Made by a program: the position numbers and the translations under genes. Source: Laguncularia racemosa (taxonomy: Eukaryota; Streptophyta; Magnoliopsida; Myrtales; Combretaceae). Taken from it: DNA of 64,000 bases. The DNA is taken from positions 2,728,001-2,792,000 of the forward strand of contig JBBMOL010000039.1 of the NCBI GenBank assembly GCA_037954665.1, read 5' to 3'. Below are positions 46,057 to 57,960 of the stretch, in pieces (position 1 is the first letter of the stretch; each line of letters opens with the position of its first letter). Under the pieces are notes generated by a model. That model worked only from the letters and a program-made list of their open reading frames with translations. It was not told the origin of the DNA and searched no databases.

Positions 46057-46789
46057 TGATGGGAATCAACTAGCATCAAAGGATCAAGAGCTAAAGTTTA
46101 ATGACCTATTATATGGTATGGGGGGATCGATGATTAGAGCTTGAGCCAAACGGGTCAAGGAAGCATTGAACGAATTGATCCAAGAGATTCATTAGAGGGA
46201 AGCTGTTCAAGAAGGTCCTAAGGAGCACCACAAGTTTATCAACGCTCTATATCAAGATGTCTGTTTAAGATACTCGGATTTAGAAGTTTCAGAATAGGAG
46301 AATTGGTGGAATAAGGAGTTACACTGCCGGCCTAGAATTTACGCTATCGGCCTTAAACGACCTTGAGCCGGCTTAGAATTTAAGCCGCCGGCCTTTAACC
46401 GGCCTTAAGCCAGCCTAGGAATTACGCTGCCAGCCTTTGAACCGTCTTTTCTTTTACTACGCAAATCCGACGGTTAAGATTTGTTTCAAGTCATACTTTT
46501 TATTTTGTAACACTTTGAGATTGTATATAAAACAGAGAAAGGGGATTATTTTGGGGGCGGATGAATTTTGATAAATTATTGAGAGTTCTCATTGTTTTGT
46601 TCTTTGTGAACAACTCCTTGAATTTTCTTCAATCTAATGCTTGGAGAAATCGCCAAGATAACGTAGGTTTCAAGCAACAGGTGTGATTGGGGTCTAGTTC
46701 CGTTCAATTGCTTGTTCGAGACGGTCCTTGGGTATTCGATTCAATTTGATCATTGGGTTCTAGATTTAATATATCTAGGGTTCACATCA
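46057..46789 (+). repeat. 3' LTR of element C
   Basis: 733 bases, matching 41606-42360. It lacks one of the three about 41-base repeats (near 46321-46350), which accounts for the length difference. Confidence 0.92.
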
Positions 46790-46794
46790 CTACT

Positions 46795-47220
46795 ATCTAT
46801 GATGAGTATACAAAGGTTACCTCTGATCCTGCAAGAAATGTGGAATATGTTCTCCTTTTATTTGTCCCTAGCGTAAAGAGATAAAATTAGAGTCATGCGC
46901 AACACATTAATGGGTAAATACTATTCACCTATACCCTCCTCATGTGTTTCTACAATCTAATCATCATAGTACTCCTACAGTGTTATAGATAGATCTATAG
47001 GTTCAGTCTGTTCCTTCTCATCCTCAACATCCTCTCCAATACCCTCCATAATAGTCATAACCCTCTTTATTAGGACACTGTGTTGCCATATGCCCAAATT
47101 TTATGCATTTAAAGCATTTAATTTGGTGCACTCTCCCACTTGTAGGTCTTGGAATAGTCTACCTCATGTTCGGTGCTATTACCTCTTTACCTTTCCCAAA
47201 GGATATGTTTTTCCTATTTC
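46795..47220 (-). pseudogene. Gag zinc-knuckle part of family A element 1
   Basis: Continuation of 41139-41605 after removal of element C. On the minus strand it holds the intact zinc knuckle CFKCIKFGHMATQC at 47075-47116. It stops at the duplication junction (47220/47221), so the rest of gag, the leader and the 5' LTR are missing from this copy. Confidence 0.75.
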
Positions 47221-47900
47221 TCCCTTATTAATATAGATGTTAAATATTACTTATATTATAAAATTACATAGAAACTAGCCGATTATATACTTGCAATATG
47301 TTTGCTTAAACAAATTAGTATGTTGAAGTCACATGATAAATGGAATCATTTAAAAAATGAAACTTAAATGTGCTAGATATTGAAGAATATAGAGTATGAG
47401 TTAGTGTGGGATGCAAAAGTCTTTTTAAAAGCAAATTTATAATATATATATATATATAACAGCCCCGTATATATTATTTCTCTCTCTCTCTCTCTGGCTT
47501 CCATATCTTTTAATCTTTACCAGATTCCTATTCTTATTAGCAAAATATCAATGAATACTCGTGGTTGTGGATTTGATATATATATATATAATCTAGTCTT
47601 TTCATATGTAAAGTAGGCAATCAATCTTAACATATATGTAAAGTAGGCAATCACAATCTATCTTGTGATTTGACATAAGTAAACGCTTCTGCCTACTGGA
47701 ATAAACATCAATTATCTCTACTGAGTCGTTTCATGGTTTTAGTTAATTTTTTCTTGTTCTTGGTTTTGAAAATCCAAGATCATGAGTTCTGCTTTAGCTT
47801 TCTTTTATTTTTATTTTTTAATATTTTCAAACAATGAACGTATTTATGTAGGTGTTTTCTCCATTGCCATGAGAATATTTTCATTAAAGCAATAATTTCA
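47221..47900 (+). repeat. Tandem duplication unit 2: unique segment
   Basis: Second copy of 37366-38050. Includes the same TA and CT tracts (about 47445-47500). Joins family A element 1 abruptly on its left. Confidence 0.85.
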
Positions 47901-48492
47901 GATTGGGAATATTTTCATTGACCTTTTTTCATGCAACTAATTGTCTCAATAACTTAGGATAAATCTATATCAAATGTATCTCCACCAATCACAAGTATAT
48001 ATCTAAATAGAAAATTAATCACATATTATGTTTTATCGCTTCATGAAAAGCCATGGATCTAATTCAGACCGATCATACTAAATTGATTTCTTAAGAAATT
48101 GATTGCACTATAGCATGAAAAACGATTACAAAATATTAACCAGACCGACGTGAGTGAGAAATAATTTCTGTTCAGGTCCTAATGCATTTGCACCAAGTAT
48201 ATGAAGACATGGAGGAAATAAGTAGACGACAGTCGAAGATAATCGTTGTTGAGGTTTCCTAAAAGCATGAGTGGACCATGAAGGTGTGATCTCTAAATCT
48301 AAAGTTCCATTTCGAATTTGTCTGCTAACTTCTGTTTTAGAAGTTGTGTGCTGTGTTGTGTTGATGTTGTCAATCACTTGGATCTCTAGCTTTGTGGACA
48401 CTCTTCCATGATCTTTTTGTCATAAATATCTCATTGATGCATGATATATATTCACTTGGCAAGTCTTCGCACGCCACCGAACTAAATGCAGA
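47901..48492. other. Segment present only in unit 2
   Basis: Replaces the TIR-containing 38051-38470 of unit 1. Base composition is more balanced than in its surroundings. Holds one coding-like minus-strand frame (48126-48401). Confidence 0.5.
48126..48401 (-). CDS. Uncharacterised 91-codon open frame
   Basis: Opens MSTKLEIQVIDN and ends LFLTHVGLVNIL. The composition looks protein-like (TVVYLFPPCLHIL, SWSTHAFRKPQQRL) and is not low-complexity, but I recognise no family. No TATA box or splice site decides its limits. It lies in the one part of the duplication not shared by the two units. It could be a gene fragment or a chance frame. Confidence 0.2.
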   Translation of the reverse strand: MSTKLEIQVIDNINTTQHTTSKTEVSRQIRNGTLDLEITPSWSTHAFRKPQQRLSSTVVYLFPPCLHILGANALGPEQKLFLTHVGLVNIL

Positions 48493-48889
48493 ATATAAAT
48501 TTGTGCAATATTAGAACAGGTGAACTCAAATGCAGAAAAAAAAATTGCATCGATAGTTTTAAATATAAATGCAAATTCTCAATGCATGTATTCATTATCA
48601 AACATTTCAATTTCTTCTTCCATTCTTCTTCTTCCTCACAATTTCAAACTTTTTGTTTTCTTAATTTATGTTTCAGCTAGTTTGGTTTCTATATCTATGT
48701 GTGTAGGAATTTTACAAAAGATTTTTTCAACTTCTTTAGTGAAGCTATATTTTAATATGCTTTTTCAGAGAAAAAATTAATTTTTTTCTTATTATATTAC
48801 TTTTTCATCAATGCATAAAAAATTAAATGCAATCGTTTGTACTCTACTATTTTTACTAAATTACTTATAGTTGTTAATTAATCGTTAAT

Positions 48890-49595
48890 CAGTAATGGAT
48901 TAGTCACTAATATATCATTAATTAACATTACAAAATGAATTAGTTAAAAATTTTGTATTTTTGGTAAATAAGAGGTCTTCATTTGTTATTATGAAAATTG
49001 TTATAAAAGTAATGTTAATTACTCATTAATTAGTTTTTAATTAGTCATTAGTTAATAATTAGAAACTTAATGAGGAAAAAAATTTCATATTGATTATAAA
49101 TGTTATATCTTTGTGTGTTATTGTAAAAGTAATTATAAAATTAACTTGTTACCTAACCACTAATTAAGAGTAATTAGTCATTAATATGTTATTAATTAAT
49201 CATTAGAAAATTAATTAGTAGAAAATTTTATATTGATTATAAATGTAATATGTTTATGTGTTATTGTAAACGTAATTGTAAACTTAAGTTACTGTTAATT
49301 AACCGTTAATTAGACAGTAATTAGTCATTGATATATTGTTAATTAATTGTTAGAAAATTAATTAGTAAAAAATTTTGTATTGATTGTGAATGTAATATAT
49401 TTTTGTGTTATTGTAGAAATAGTTGTAAAATTAAATTTTTATTAATTAAATATTAATTAGCAGTAATTAGTCATTAATATATCATTAATTAATTAGTAAA
49501 AAAAATTGTATTGATTATAATTGTAATGTCTTTGTATGTTATTGTAAACACTGTTGTAAAATTATTTAGATATTAATGGTAACATTTTTTTAATT
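48890..49595 (+). repeat. AT-rich tandem array in the MULE, unit 2
   Basis: Same five 130-150-base units as 38860-39565, in step and with few differences, so the array predates the duplication. Confidence 0.8.
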
Positions 49596-49749
49596 TTTTT
49601 TTCTTAATAAATGAAGCTTGAACCCTTTGATCTTTCAATCTTAATGCAACAAGAGGGACATCAATCACAAGTTGTTTGGGATGGAAAGGTAAACTATCTT
49701 TAACTTATTAATTACTTTATGTTTCATTACCAATAGTACAACATTTCAC

Positions 49750-50320
49750 TTGTTATCATTTTAGAAGCAATCATGGCTTATCGTTTGACGCCACAAGTTG
49801 TCACTCTAAGTTGCAATGCATAGCTCGAATGCCTAGAAAACCCACTTAAGTGTAGATGCCTCGAGGTAGTTGATCTGCTGCACCCCAAATCAATATGTGT
49901 TCTAGGATTTGTAATTTTTATAACATTTGAAAGTTTAGGGTGGTCATTGTCAAACTTCTCTCAATTTCCATACATAAGCTTAATAGCTTGTTTCTTCTCC
50001 TTCGAAACCCGTCTCCTACTTATCCTGTAGCCAAATTCATGTTCAACAACAAAAGCAAGCTCCATAACCATTATATCAAGATTATCCCTAACAAGATTTA
50101 CAAATTGGCTAGTAAGAAAATTGCAATCCAACTATAGGTGATCCTAACTTAACAATGGTGATGTGCCTAAAAGGGGATTTAAGTGCATGCAAATGAACCA
50201 AATTACAATCCTTAAAGGATGAGATCAAATCCGATTCAAAAGGGTAACAAATATTGCATGACCCTAATTGTGTAAGTTGATAAAAAATGCTAAACTTCAA
50301 GGAAATAAAATCACAATGAT
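49750..50320 (-). pseudogene. MuDR-type MULE transposase fragment, unit 2
   Basis: Minus-strand reading gives YPFESDLISSFKDCNLVHLHA (50109-50300 frame), then NFLTSQFVNLVRDNLDIMVM, EHEFGYRISRRRVSKEKKQA and IKLMYG in consecutive frames. The pattern matches the MULE transposase region ahead of the DDE domain (LV..P......L......FGY..S..KA..AK.KA). No catalytic residues are present and stops interrupt it. Confidence 0.6.
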
Positions 50321-51166
50321 GAAATCCTCAATTTAATTACTAAATCAACTTTAAATTCCAAGAGAATTTCCATTCACCAAGAATCAAAACAAAAACCGTC
50401 ACCCTCCTTCACAATAATGCCAATCCACGCCACAAAGTAAAGCAAAATTGATGGTTAAAACAAATGCTAAAACCAATCAATCTTATATCATTACAAAGAG
50501 GTTACAAATGAAATCAAATTTAGATCAAGAACAATCTTGATCAACCTTAGATATGACTCACTAGTGATAAAAAGGAAAAATACAACAAAGGGAATTAATA
50601 TTACTCACAATTCTCTTTGATGCCACTCACCACAATTTCAATTTTTGTATTGAAATTAATAAGAACAATTAGATTTAGGATGAACCCTAGCCCTCACGCG
50701 TGAAGTGTATATGCTAAAAATTTCAAAAGCTCCCTCAAAACCCTACTTAAGCAAGTATTTATACTTGCTCCCTTTAGGGTTAAAATGTCCATAAAATTAC
50801 AATTATGCCACTTTAGGGTGGCCAGTCCTAAAAACACAATTACTATCAAATAAAAGTGTCCCAAAAGCTTACACATAAATAGTCCAAAGAAATAATTACA
50901 AATACAAAATAATAAGAATCCTCAAAGAGCCAATGCATCAGGGCGATGTTGATCACAGTGGACCATTGGATGAGAATCTAATGATGTCCTTAAGTGATCA
51001 GCAATGAGAGTCATTTGACATCCCGTGAAGAAAATATCATTGTACTTGTAAGATTATCACTTAAATATTTATTAGATAAAGAAAAATAAGTGTAAATATG
51101 AGTGATTTAGATCATCATCCAAATTAAGTTCCATATCTATCTAGGTCACCGGAAAGATTCCTATCA
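50320..51166 (-). repeat. 3' LTR of family A element 2
   Basis: Copy of 40290-41138. Holds the palindromic TATA (50751-50768) and TAAAGTGGCATAATTGTAAT-type block near 50800. The left boundary is approximate. Confidence 0.7.
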
Positions 51167-52950
51167 TCTCCTTAGGCCTTTAAAAGATTTGCCCTTAAAT
51201 TTAGAGGGTCATTTCTTGGACTAACCCGGACATCTTTGTTGGCTTGTTCTCCTAATTACTAGATGAAACTAAAGTAGTCCTGATCTGCTCTTGGAATTTG
51301 TGCACCTTAGATGGAGACATAGGTAATAGTACTATTCGAGAGCCTCCCATACTAAACATGTAGGTGTTTCTAAAACCATCATGTAACACCTTTCGATCAA
51401 ACATCCAAAGCTTACCCAATAGTAATTGGAATGCACACATGGGAATCACATTACACAAGATCTCATCGTAATATTTTTGCCCAACACTCACAAGCACATT
51501 TGCCCTCAATGTAACATGCATACTGCACCGATTATCTAACCAATGCAAGTTATAAGGGCTAGGATGTGAAATAGTAGATAATTGTAATCTGTCTATCAGT
51601 GCAATAGATATAACATTCGTACAACTACTACTATCTATGATAAGTACACAAAGGTTATCTCTAATCTTGCAAGAAGTGTGGAATATGTTCTCCCTTTGTT
51701 TGTCTCTAGCATCAGGAATAAAGTCAAAGTCTTGCGCAACACCTTAATGGGTAAATACTATTCACTTGTACCCTCCTCATGTGTTTTTGCAATCTGATAA
51801 TCATAGTACTCCTACAATGCTATAGATAGATTTGTAGGTTTAGCCTATTCCTTCTCATCCTCAAAATCCTCTCCAACACCCTCTATAATAGTCATAACCC
51901 TTTTATTAGGACATTATACTGCCATATGCCTAAATCCCATTCATTTAAAGCATTTAATTTAGCGTACTTTCTCACTTGTAGATCCTGGAATAGTTTGTCT
52001 CACATCTGGTGCTATTACCTCTTTACCCTTCCTAGAGAGTATGTTTTCCCTATCTATGCTGGGGGTAGCTTTGTCCATTACCCTCACGTCTCACTTACCA
52101 CCTTTAGTCCTCTTGATTGACCATTAGCTTCCATAAGCCTGGTAGTAATACTGGGCCTACTATTCGAAATCCTGAATAAATTAGATCACCTCTACCACTC
52201 CACTTTCAAAGCTAACTGAATAGCCTCATCAAGTGTACTGTATCTCTATAGCTCGACAACACACGCTATCTCATATTTCATCCTTGAGACGAAGCGTGCT
52301 AGGGTTTATTCTAGAGGCTCAATTGACCTACATCTAATCATGAGGGTTTCAAACTCCTGCACATAATCATCAACTGTCTTATCTCCCTGCCTCAATGTCT
52401 GAAGAGGCATGAATAGTTCTTGTCTGTAGTGCTTAGGAATAAATCTTTTCCTTAGAACCCTCTTCATGTCCCTCTAAATCTATATCTCAGCCTCTCCATC
52501 CTTACGCCTGCTAATAATTAGATTTTTCCACCATAAGGCAACATACCCTGTGAATTCAACAGCAGCCAATTGGACTCGATTATTATTATCGATCTCATAG
52601 CACTCAAAGAGACCTTTAACTTTATCCTCCCAGTTCAGGTAATCATCAACTGAACCCCTACTATCAAAAGAAGGCATCTGTAGCTTCATATATTCCAATC
52701 CCTTAGATGGCCTGAAATTCCTATTTGGATAAGGATTAGCCCCAAAATTGTCATCCCTCTCTTCCCTGTAAGGGTGATGATCTCCCTCCATCCTTCTACC
52801 TAATTCTCCTCCTCCCACTACTCCTTTTTGGAGGTTTTGTGGAGCTAACTAAGGTGGTGCCTGAGGGTTTATCACTAGTGGTTGTAGTAATGTCATCCTG
52901 TCAATCTTGGTTGCCAAAGTAGTAACAATGGTAGTAACAAAGTAGTAACA
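51167..52950 (-). pseudogene. Gag-protease of family A element 2
   Basis: On the minus strand gag starts near 52940, then EDHHPYREERDDN-like sequence, VKLQMPSFDS-like sequence and GYVALWWKNLIISRR in the open frame at 52480-52818. The VVELQ/ YSTL-type block is near 52210-52270, a decayed zinc knuckle near 51905-51950, and the protease half (HWLDNRCSMHVTLRA, FSMGGSRIVLLPMSPSK) at 51252-51548. Pol is absent, as in the other copies. Homology ends at about 52945, so leader and 5' LTR are missing. Confidence 0.82.
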
Positions 52951-53589
52951 ACACTATAAATTTATTTTACAAAAAAGAAATTTACAAATTTCCATTACAA
53001 TATTTTCTTATAACAATACAAATAATATTTGTAAATTTGACATTTACAAATAATATGAAATTCTTTGTCAGTATAATGTATTCTTATACTAACGTAAAAA
53101 TTAACTATTGCATATTACATATTATGGGATATACATAAATCATGTCTACTATAATACATACTAACAACAAGTAATAATATTTTTTACAAAACGTAACATT
53201 ATGGTAATAATTTTCTCAAATACTAAAATCAAACACTGTAACAAAAAAAAAATGAACTTTTTGTAAAAATATATACCATAATATAGATTAATAGTCTTTT
53301 CATTGAGAAAATGACATATCTCAATGAATTCATTCACATCCCACTCTTTCTGATCTACATAAGAACTTATTCCTATGAATGAGAGAAAAAAACAAAGAGA
53401 TGGAGTTTGTAGAAGGTAAAATGAAAATAAATGTCTTTTGTTTCTACATTTGTATTGTTAATTTAACATACTATAGTGTCTATAACTTATACATTTGTAT
53501 ACTTTTTCTTTTTAGATTTGCAGGTTAATGGCTTGTAGTGCTGATATTGATGGCGAGATGTTAAGTAAAAAAAAATCGATGGTGAGATT
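52951..53589. other. AT-rich stretch, no gene seen
   Basis: Starts with a short TAGTAACAA repeat at the family A break. Otherwise AT-rich, without repeat partners in the window. Confidence 0.45.
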
Positions 53590-53830
53590 AGTTGTAAGGT
53601 AGCATGTACTAAAGGCACAGATGTTGTTAGCACCCTCATCAATTTGTATAGAAGGCGCGAACAATGTTTATGCCTTCAATTTTTCAAAATTTAGCAAAAC
53701 TGAAAGCACATATTGGGTTTATGCCTTTGAAATCTATTTTTGGAATGATTTTTATGAGTATGTTATTTTGCAATTTAAAAATAAACAATAATATTTATAA
53801 GGTGCCACTTTTCAGTATGGAATTCCTAAG
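53590..53830. repeat. MULE TIR-like sequence
   Basis: Contains GAAGGCGCGAACAATG, TATGCCTTCAATTTTTC and a TATTTTTGGAATGATTTTTATG.GTATGTTATTT end, all shared with the TIR family at 5186, 8310 and 8709. Too short and worn to call a whole element. Confidence 0.5.
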
Positions 53831-53889
53831 TTGTTTTATAAAATGTGAGTTATGCTTAGGCAAGTGAGAGCCTTTTAAAATTAGAGTGG

Positions 53890-54300
53890 ATGGACAAAAA
53901 ATATCACATGTCATTTTTATGGTTGACTTAATTCTACTAGCAAAATTCCTCAGAAAATGTAGACACAATAAAAAGGGTGACTTTAGAATTCAATGAAATT
54001 TTTTGATTGAAAGCAATGGAGGAAAATCATCAATTTCATTTTCTTTAAACACTACATTAAGTGCTAAAGAGAAAATTGTTCACTTCATAGGATTTAAGAA
54101 AATGGACATGTTTAGCAAATATCTATGCTTTCCCACGAACGAAGATTGAAGCCTCAAGTGTTGTTGTTGAATTTTACCATTGGTAAAGGCTTAAAAAAGT
54201 TGAGTGGGTGGAAGGTAAGATACTTTAGCATGGCCAGTCATTTAATCCTTGCCAAATTGGTGTTAGAGGCTATTCCCAAATAATATATGTAAATTGCAAA
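53890..54300 (+). pseudogene. LINE reverse transcriptase scrap
   Basis: Plus-strand frames follow the RT region after the active site: ISHVIFMVDLILLAKF (family ..MFADDLILL..), then a KSSISFS-like block, then GFKKMDMFSKYL and KKLSGWKVRYFSMASHLILAK. This matches the order seen in the LINE at 26890-27250. No intact frame. Confidence 0.65.
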
Positions 54301-55599
54301 TGTCCTAAAAAATATTACTGTAAAAATAGAAAAGTTATCATTTTTTTTTTCAAGATTGGTCTAAGATCCTATCTAACTTCCAATTTCAACTTAACATACC
54401 AACTATAATTATAATTGAAATTAAATAACGATACCAATTTGGTTACATAACTAAACTTTAGTTTTCATAATATAGTAAAAAACCATAAACAAAAAATGTA
54501 TCAACTAGAAACTCCCAATTAAATTCTCTCCATGTTCCTCAATAGACTCCAAAATTATTTTCACTACTCATTACCATAATAGTAATAATAGTCTCCCTCA
54601 TTCTAATCCTGATAGTAAAAACATACATTTCCAAATTCATTATACTTTACATATTCATCATACCTACATATAGCTAAAAAAGAAAGAGGGTTGAGCTTTA
54701 ACTTAGTACATGAGTACCACAATTACATGCATGTATCATCCAGATCACAACTTACACACACATAAGTATGCAATAGTAATATCATAATCGATTCATTTAT
54801 TATCTTTAATTTAGCCATTAACCATCATAGGAATACTCATAATCTCACCACAACATGTATATATGAGAGAGAGAGAGAGATCTTAGGTTAGGAATAGCTA
54901 CTACATGTCGCAACTTCCTAAATGGTATTGGGAATTGCCACTATGAGTCTTAATACTGCTAAAATTTTCTCAAATCATTTCCATATATGACTTCAATAAG
55001 GATAATGTTGTATACCAATCTTAGGGGTGCTTTCTAGGGATCTGCTATTATAGGCTCCTAGGTCGTGCCAAATATAAGCAATATACATGTTTAGGTATAA
55101 TATCAATTAAATTCATTTAGCAAACTACACTATCAAACACAAGTAATAAATAAGATAAACACGTTCCTAGATAAACAATTTCAATTTTGACTTGTTTGCG
55201 ACTATCAACTTTGTCAAAACTTGCCATTTTGCAAAAGTAGACCAATCTTAGTATTACCTTAAAACATTGCCTAAGATGTTTTTGTTTTTCTAAATTAAGG
55301 ATTATTTGGTTATTCCCCGCCCCCCCTCCCCTTGCTCCCTTTGTTGCATTATTTTAGATAAAACTAGTTTAGAATTAATGAAAAACTAAGAAAAAGGAAG
55401 AAAGGAACATGTTATAGAGATTTCATGGCAACATGGAGTGTACATGACCGTATAGAAAAGAATAGGTAGGAATACAACCATGTATGTGAAAAAGTCTCTC
55501 AACACACCCAAATACATAATTGTGTACTTTGCCATGCACCTCAATATGGACAAGTGCACTCTAGTGTACTTACCCATATATCATTTGATTTGAATATTT
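54301..55599. other. Intergenic DNA, no gene seen
   Basis: Includes a (GA)n run at about 54867-54882 and a C-rich tract at about 55315-55335. A 63-codon minus-strand frame (55386-55577) lacks a domain. Confidence 0.45.
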
Positions 55600-56152
55600 T
55601 CTTCTCTCTTTCTCCAAAACATTTCCCATCTGATCCCCTTGCCTCTCCACAACTTCAAATCACATGACAAATCCAAATTTCATAGTAAAAGACTATTTAA
55701 TTACATGATTTCAAATATAGTTAAAATGCTTACTTGTTTTGAATCACTTGCATAACTCCAAAGGCATCTAAATCCGTCAACACACCATGAATCTGTTTAT
55801 ATCGATTTCTTCCAAACTATGATGGAATTTATCAAACTTTCATTAGAAACAAGAGAAAATGTGATGACTAGTCAATAATTATGACTTACCTTGTGAATTA
55901 CTTGTCAAGCTAAATGATTTTGTGTCACTAGTGTTAAGATTGTTGAAAGTTTGCAGAGATAGTGTTTCCTTTAAAGAGAGACAGATATAGTTTAAGAGAA
56001 AAAGAAACAATAGAGTAAGGTTTTTAAGGCTTTATATTGTTCACTACCAAAAAGACTAAAATACTCTCTTCATAAACATCATATTGCTTTATAAGCCTCA
56101 ACCTTTACTAACTTTTATTTTATTTTATTATTATTATTTTTTGTATTTTACA
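55600..56152 (-). repeat. Probable 3' LTR of a minus-strand gypsy relic
   Basis: On the minus strand the sequence opens TGTAAAATAC directly after a purine run, and has TATAAAGCC about 115 bases in. The TG start next to a polypurine tract and the TATA spacing suggest an LTR. Its far end was not found, so the left limit is a guess. Confidence 0.4.
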
Positions 56153-57250
56153 TCCTTCCCCCCTTAAAAAAACTTTTATCATCAAAAGTTATCCAATTGT
56201 GGAAACAACCTTAAATCGTGGTCTTCGTGTCTTCCCATAACTCCTATGTATCTTTCCTCTCATCACACAATTGCATTATTGAGTGTTAATATAGTTTATT
56301 ACTTCCCCTCCTTAAGATTTTCTCTTTTGCATCTTATTGTCTATTCTGTTATTCTGTTATTACTAATTCATTCTCAATCTCTCAAATGTATGCCTTCTTG
56401 TTGTCCATTTAAGTCTCCTATTATTTTCCATAAATTTTTCAATTACTTAGGGCTTTTCTTTTATCTCGTTTTCCTTTGCACTACTTTAGTTATCTCTTTA
56501 GCTCTAAGTTTAAATTATCCTATCTATAACTATTCTCCAATTATACCAATATTTATGCTACTTTGATCCTCTCATCTACGATCAAGTAGTATACCTTAAA
56601 CTTTGATCACTTTCTTAATGCCACTAAATTAAACTATGATCCCTCAAATATAATTCTGTAATTATATGCTTTCATCCAACTTTTATCTACAATTTTTTCC
56701 TTCATTTTCCTCACTCTATTTATTTCGTAAATTCTCTATTTGAAATTCACGTCTCTAAGATTCCTTCACTATTGAGATTTTACATATTCATTTAATTAAG
56801 ATTCTTAAATTTCCAAATACCATTCTCTAATTATACCTTAACTTGTGCCACTTAATTATACTACTAGATTATAACTATTATCTTCCAAAAATAAAATTTA
56901 TAAATATACTTCCATGCAACTCATATTGCCTTTTCATATGTCATGCAATTCATAATCGAAAATTTAATCTTATAGCATCTCTTCTCTAATCTCACTTCTA
57001 ATTTATCTTCTGTGCATTTTAATTCTCTTTAAAATTATCTCTAAATTCTTCTCTGGTTAACATACTCAAGACTTTGACAACCTTACTCATTTTCCCAACG
57101 TCCCATTATCTTTTATGGTGTTTAAACAATACCTCTTTTATTCTCAAGATTGGTGAAAGTCTAAATTAGTCTTATTACTACTCATATTCTTAATGCATTG
57201 TAGTTGGTATCTTTAGAAGTCATTATTATTGTCATTGTCTTTACTTTAAG
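56153..57250 (-). pseudogene. Decayed 3' end of gypsy pol
   Basis: Minus-strand purine tract AAGGGGGGAAGGATGTAA at about 56150-56170, preceded by a frame reading LDNF..KSFF.GGKD, the usual last residues of many plant gypsy polyproteins before the LTR. Further right the sequence is T-rich with no clear integrase, so most of pol has decayed beyond recognition. Confidence 0.4.
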
Positions 57251-57639
57251 TATATGCTTATTTTGTTTTGTTAATTGCTTATTATAAATACAAACATAAA
57301 AATGTTCAATTTCTTATACACACACACACATGCACAAACACTATCATTAGATGTATTGTTGTCAATGTTATTAGTATTTCTTCGTATCATTTATTTTATT
57401 TTTTTAAATATATTACATACATAAATATTATCACTTATATACTTATTATTTAGTTTTCTATGTGATTAATTATCATTATTACAAATAGTTCTACTCTTCC
57501 ATTGAATTATTACTCATCTTAGTATAATAGTTGTCATTATCTATTAGTAATTTTATTTGCTTCTTCATTAGATGTTATTTATTAATTGCTATATTTCGAT
57601 TTTCATGTTGTAAAGGTGTAACTAATTATATGTATTTCA
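57251..57639. other. AT-rich stretch with a (CA)n run
   Basis: Short CA repeat at about 57318-57330. No gene seen. Confidence 0.5.
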
Positions 57640-57960
57640 TTAGGGTTACAAACTTAAATATTATTATTATTATTTTAAATTAAGTAAATATTATATTCAA
57701 AATAATTATTCCTAAAATAGGTTTCAAAAACGTGAATGTCGTTTGTGATTTTAAGGTAAAAAAATTGTAAATTGAGACTACAGACCCATACTGAAGATGT
57801 AGACCTAGTCTGCATCTTCAATTAATTTTTTTTTTATCCTAAAGTCGCAAACGACATTCGCATATTCAAAACCCATTTTAGAAATAATTATTCCAAATAT
57901 AATATTTACGTTTTTTTTAAAATAACAATATTTAAGTTAATAACCCTACTTCATTATGTC
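57640..57960. repeat. 320-bp foldback (MITE-like) element
   Basis: The left arm from TAGGGTTACAAACTTAAAT to about 57770 pairs with the right arm from 57820 to GTTAATAACCCTA at 57959. Arms are about 140 bases with small indels. The loop holds a second hairpin, TGAAGATG.AGAC against GTCTGCATCTTCA. The arm contains CTAAAATAGGTTT, as in the MULE TIR family here. TTCAT lies on both sides, but a 9-bp duplication is not clear. Confidence 0.7.

Larger units (their letters stand above)
41606..46789 (+). mobile_element. Gypsy element C, nested, RT retained but integrase deleted
   Basis: LTRs of 755 and 733 bases begin TGATGGGAATCA and end TTCACATCA. The flanking pentamer CTACT at 41601-41605 and 46790-46794 is a perfect target duplication, and removing the element rejoins family A element 1 as in the copy at 51544-51640. 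Gag, protease and RT are present with about ten stops and one frameshift. RNase H and integrase are absent, pol jumping from FNTLKG straight to the tract before the 3' LTR. It is therefore a deletion derivative that was inserted intact at its ends. Confidence 0.93.
48493..50320. mobile_element. MULE relic, unit 2
   Basis: Direct copy of 38471-40290. The TIR end is missing, replaced by 47901-48492. It includes the AT array and the minus-strand transposase fragment. Confidence 0.6.
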
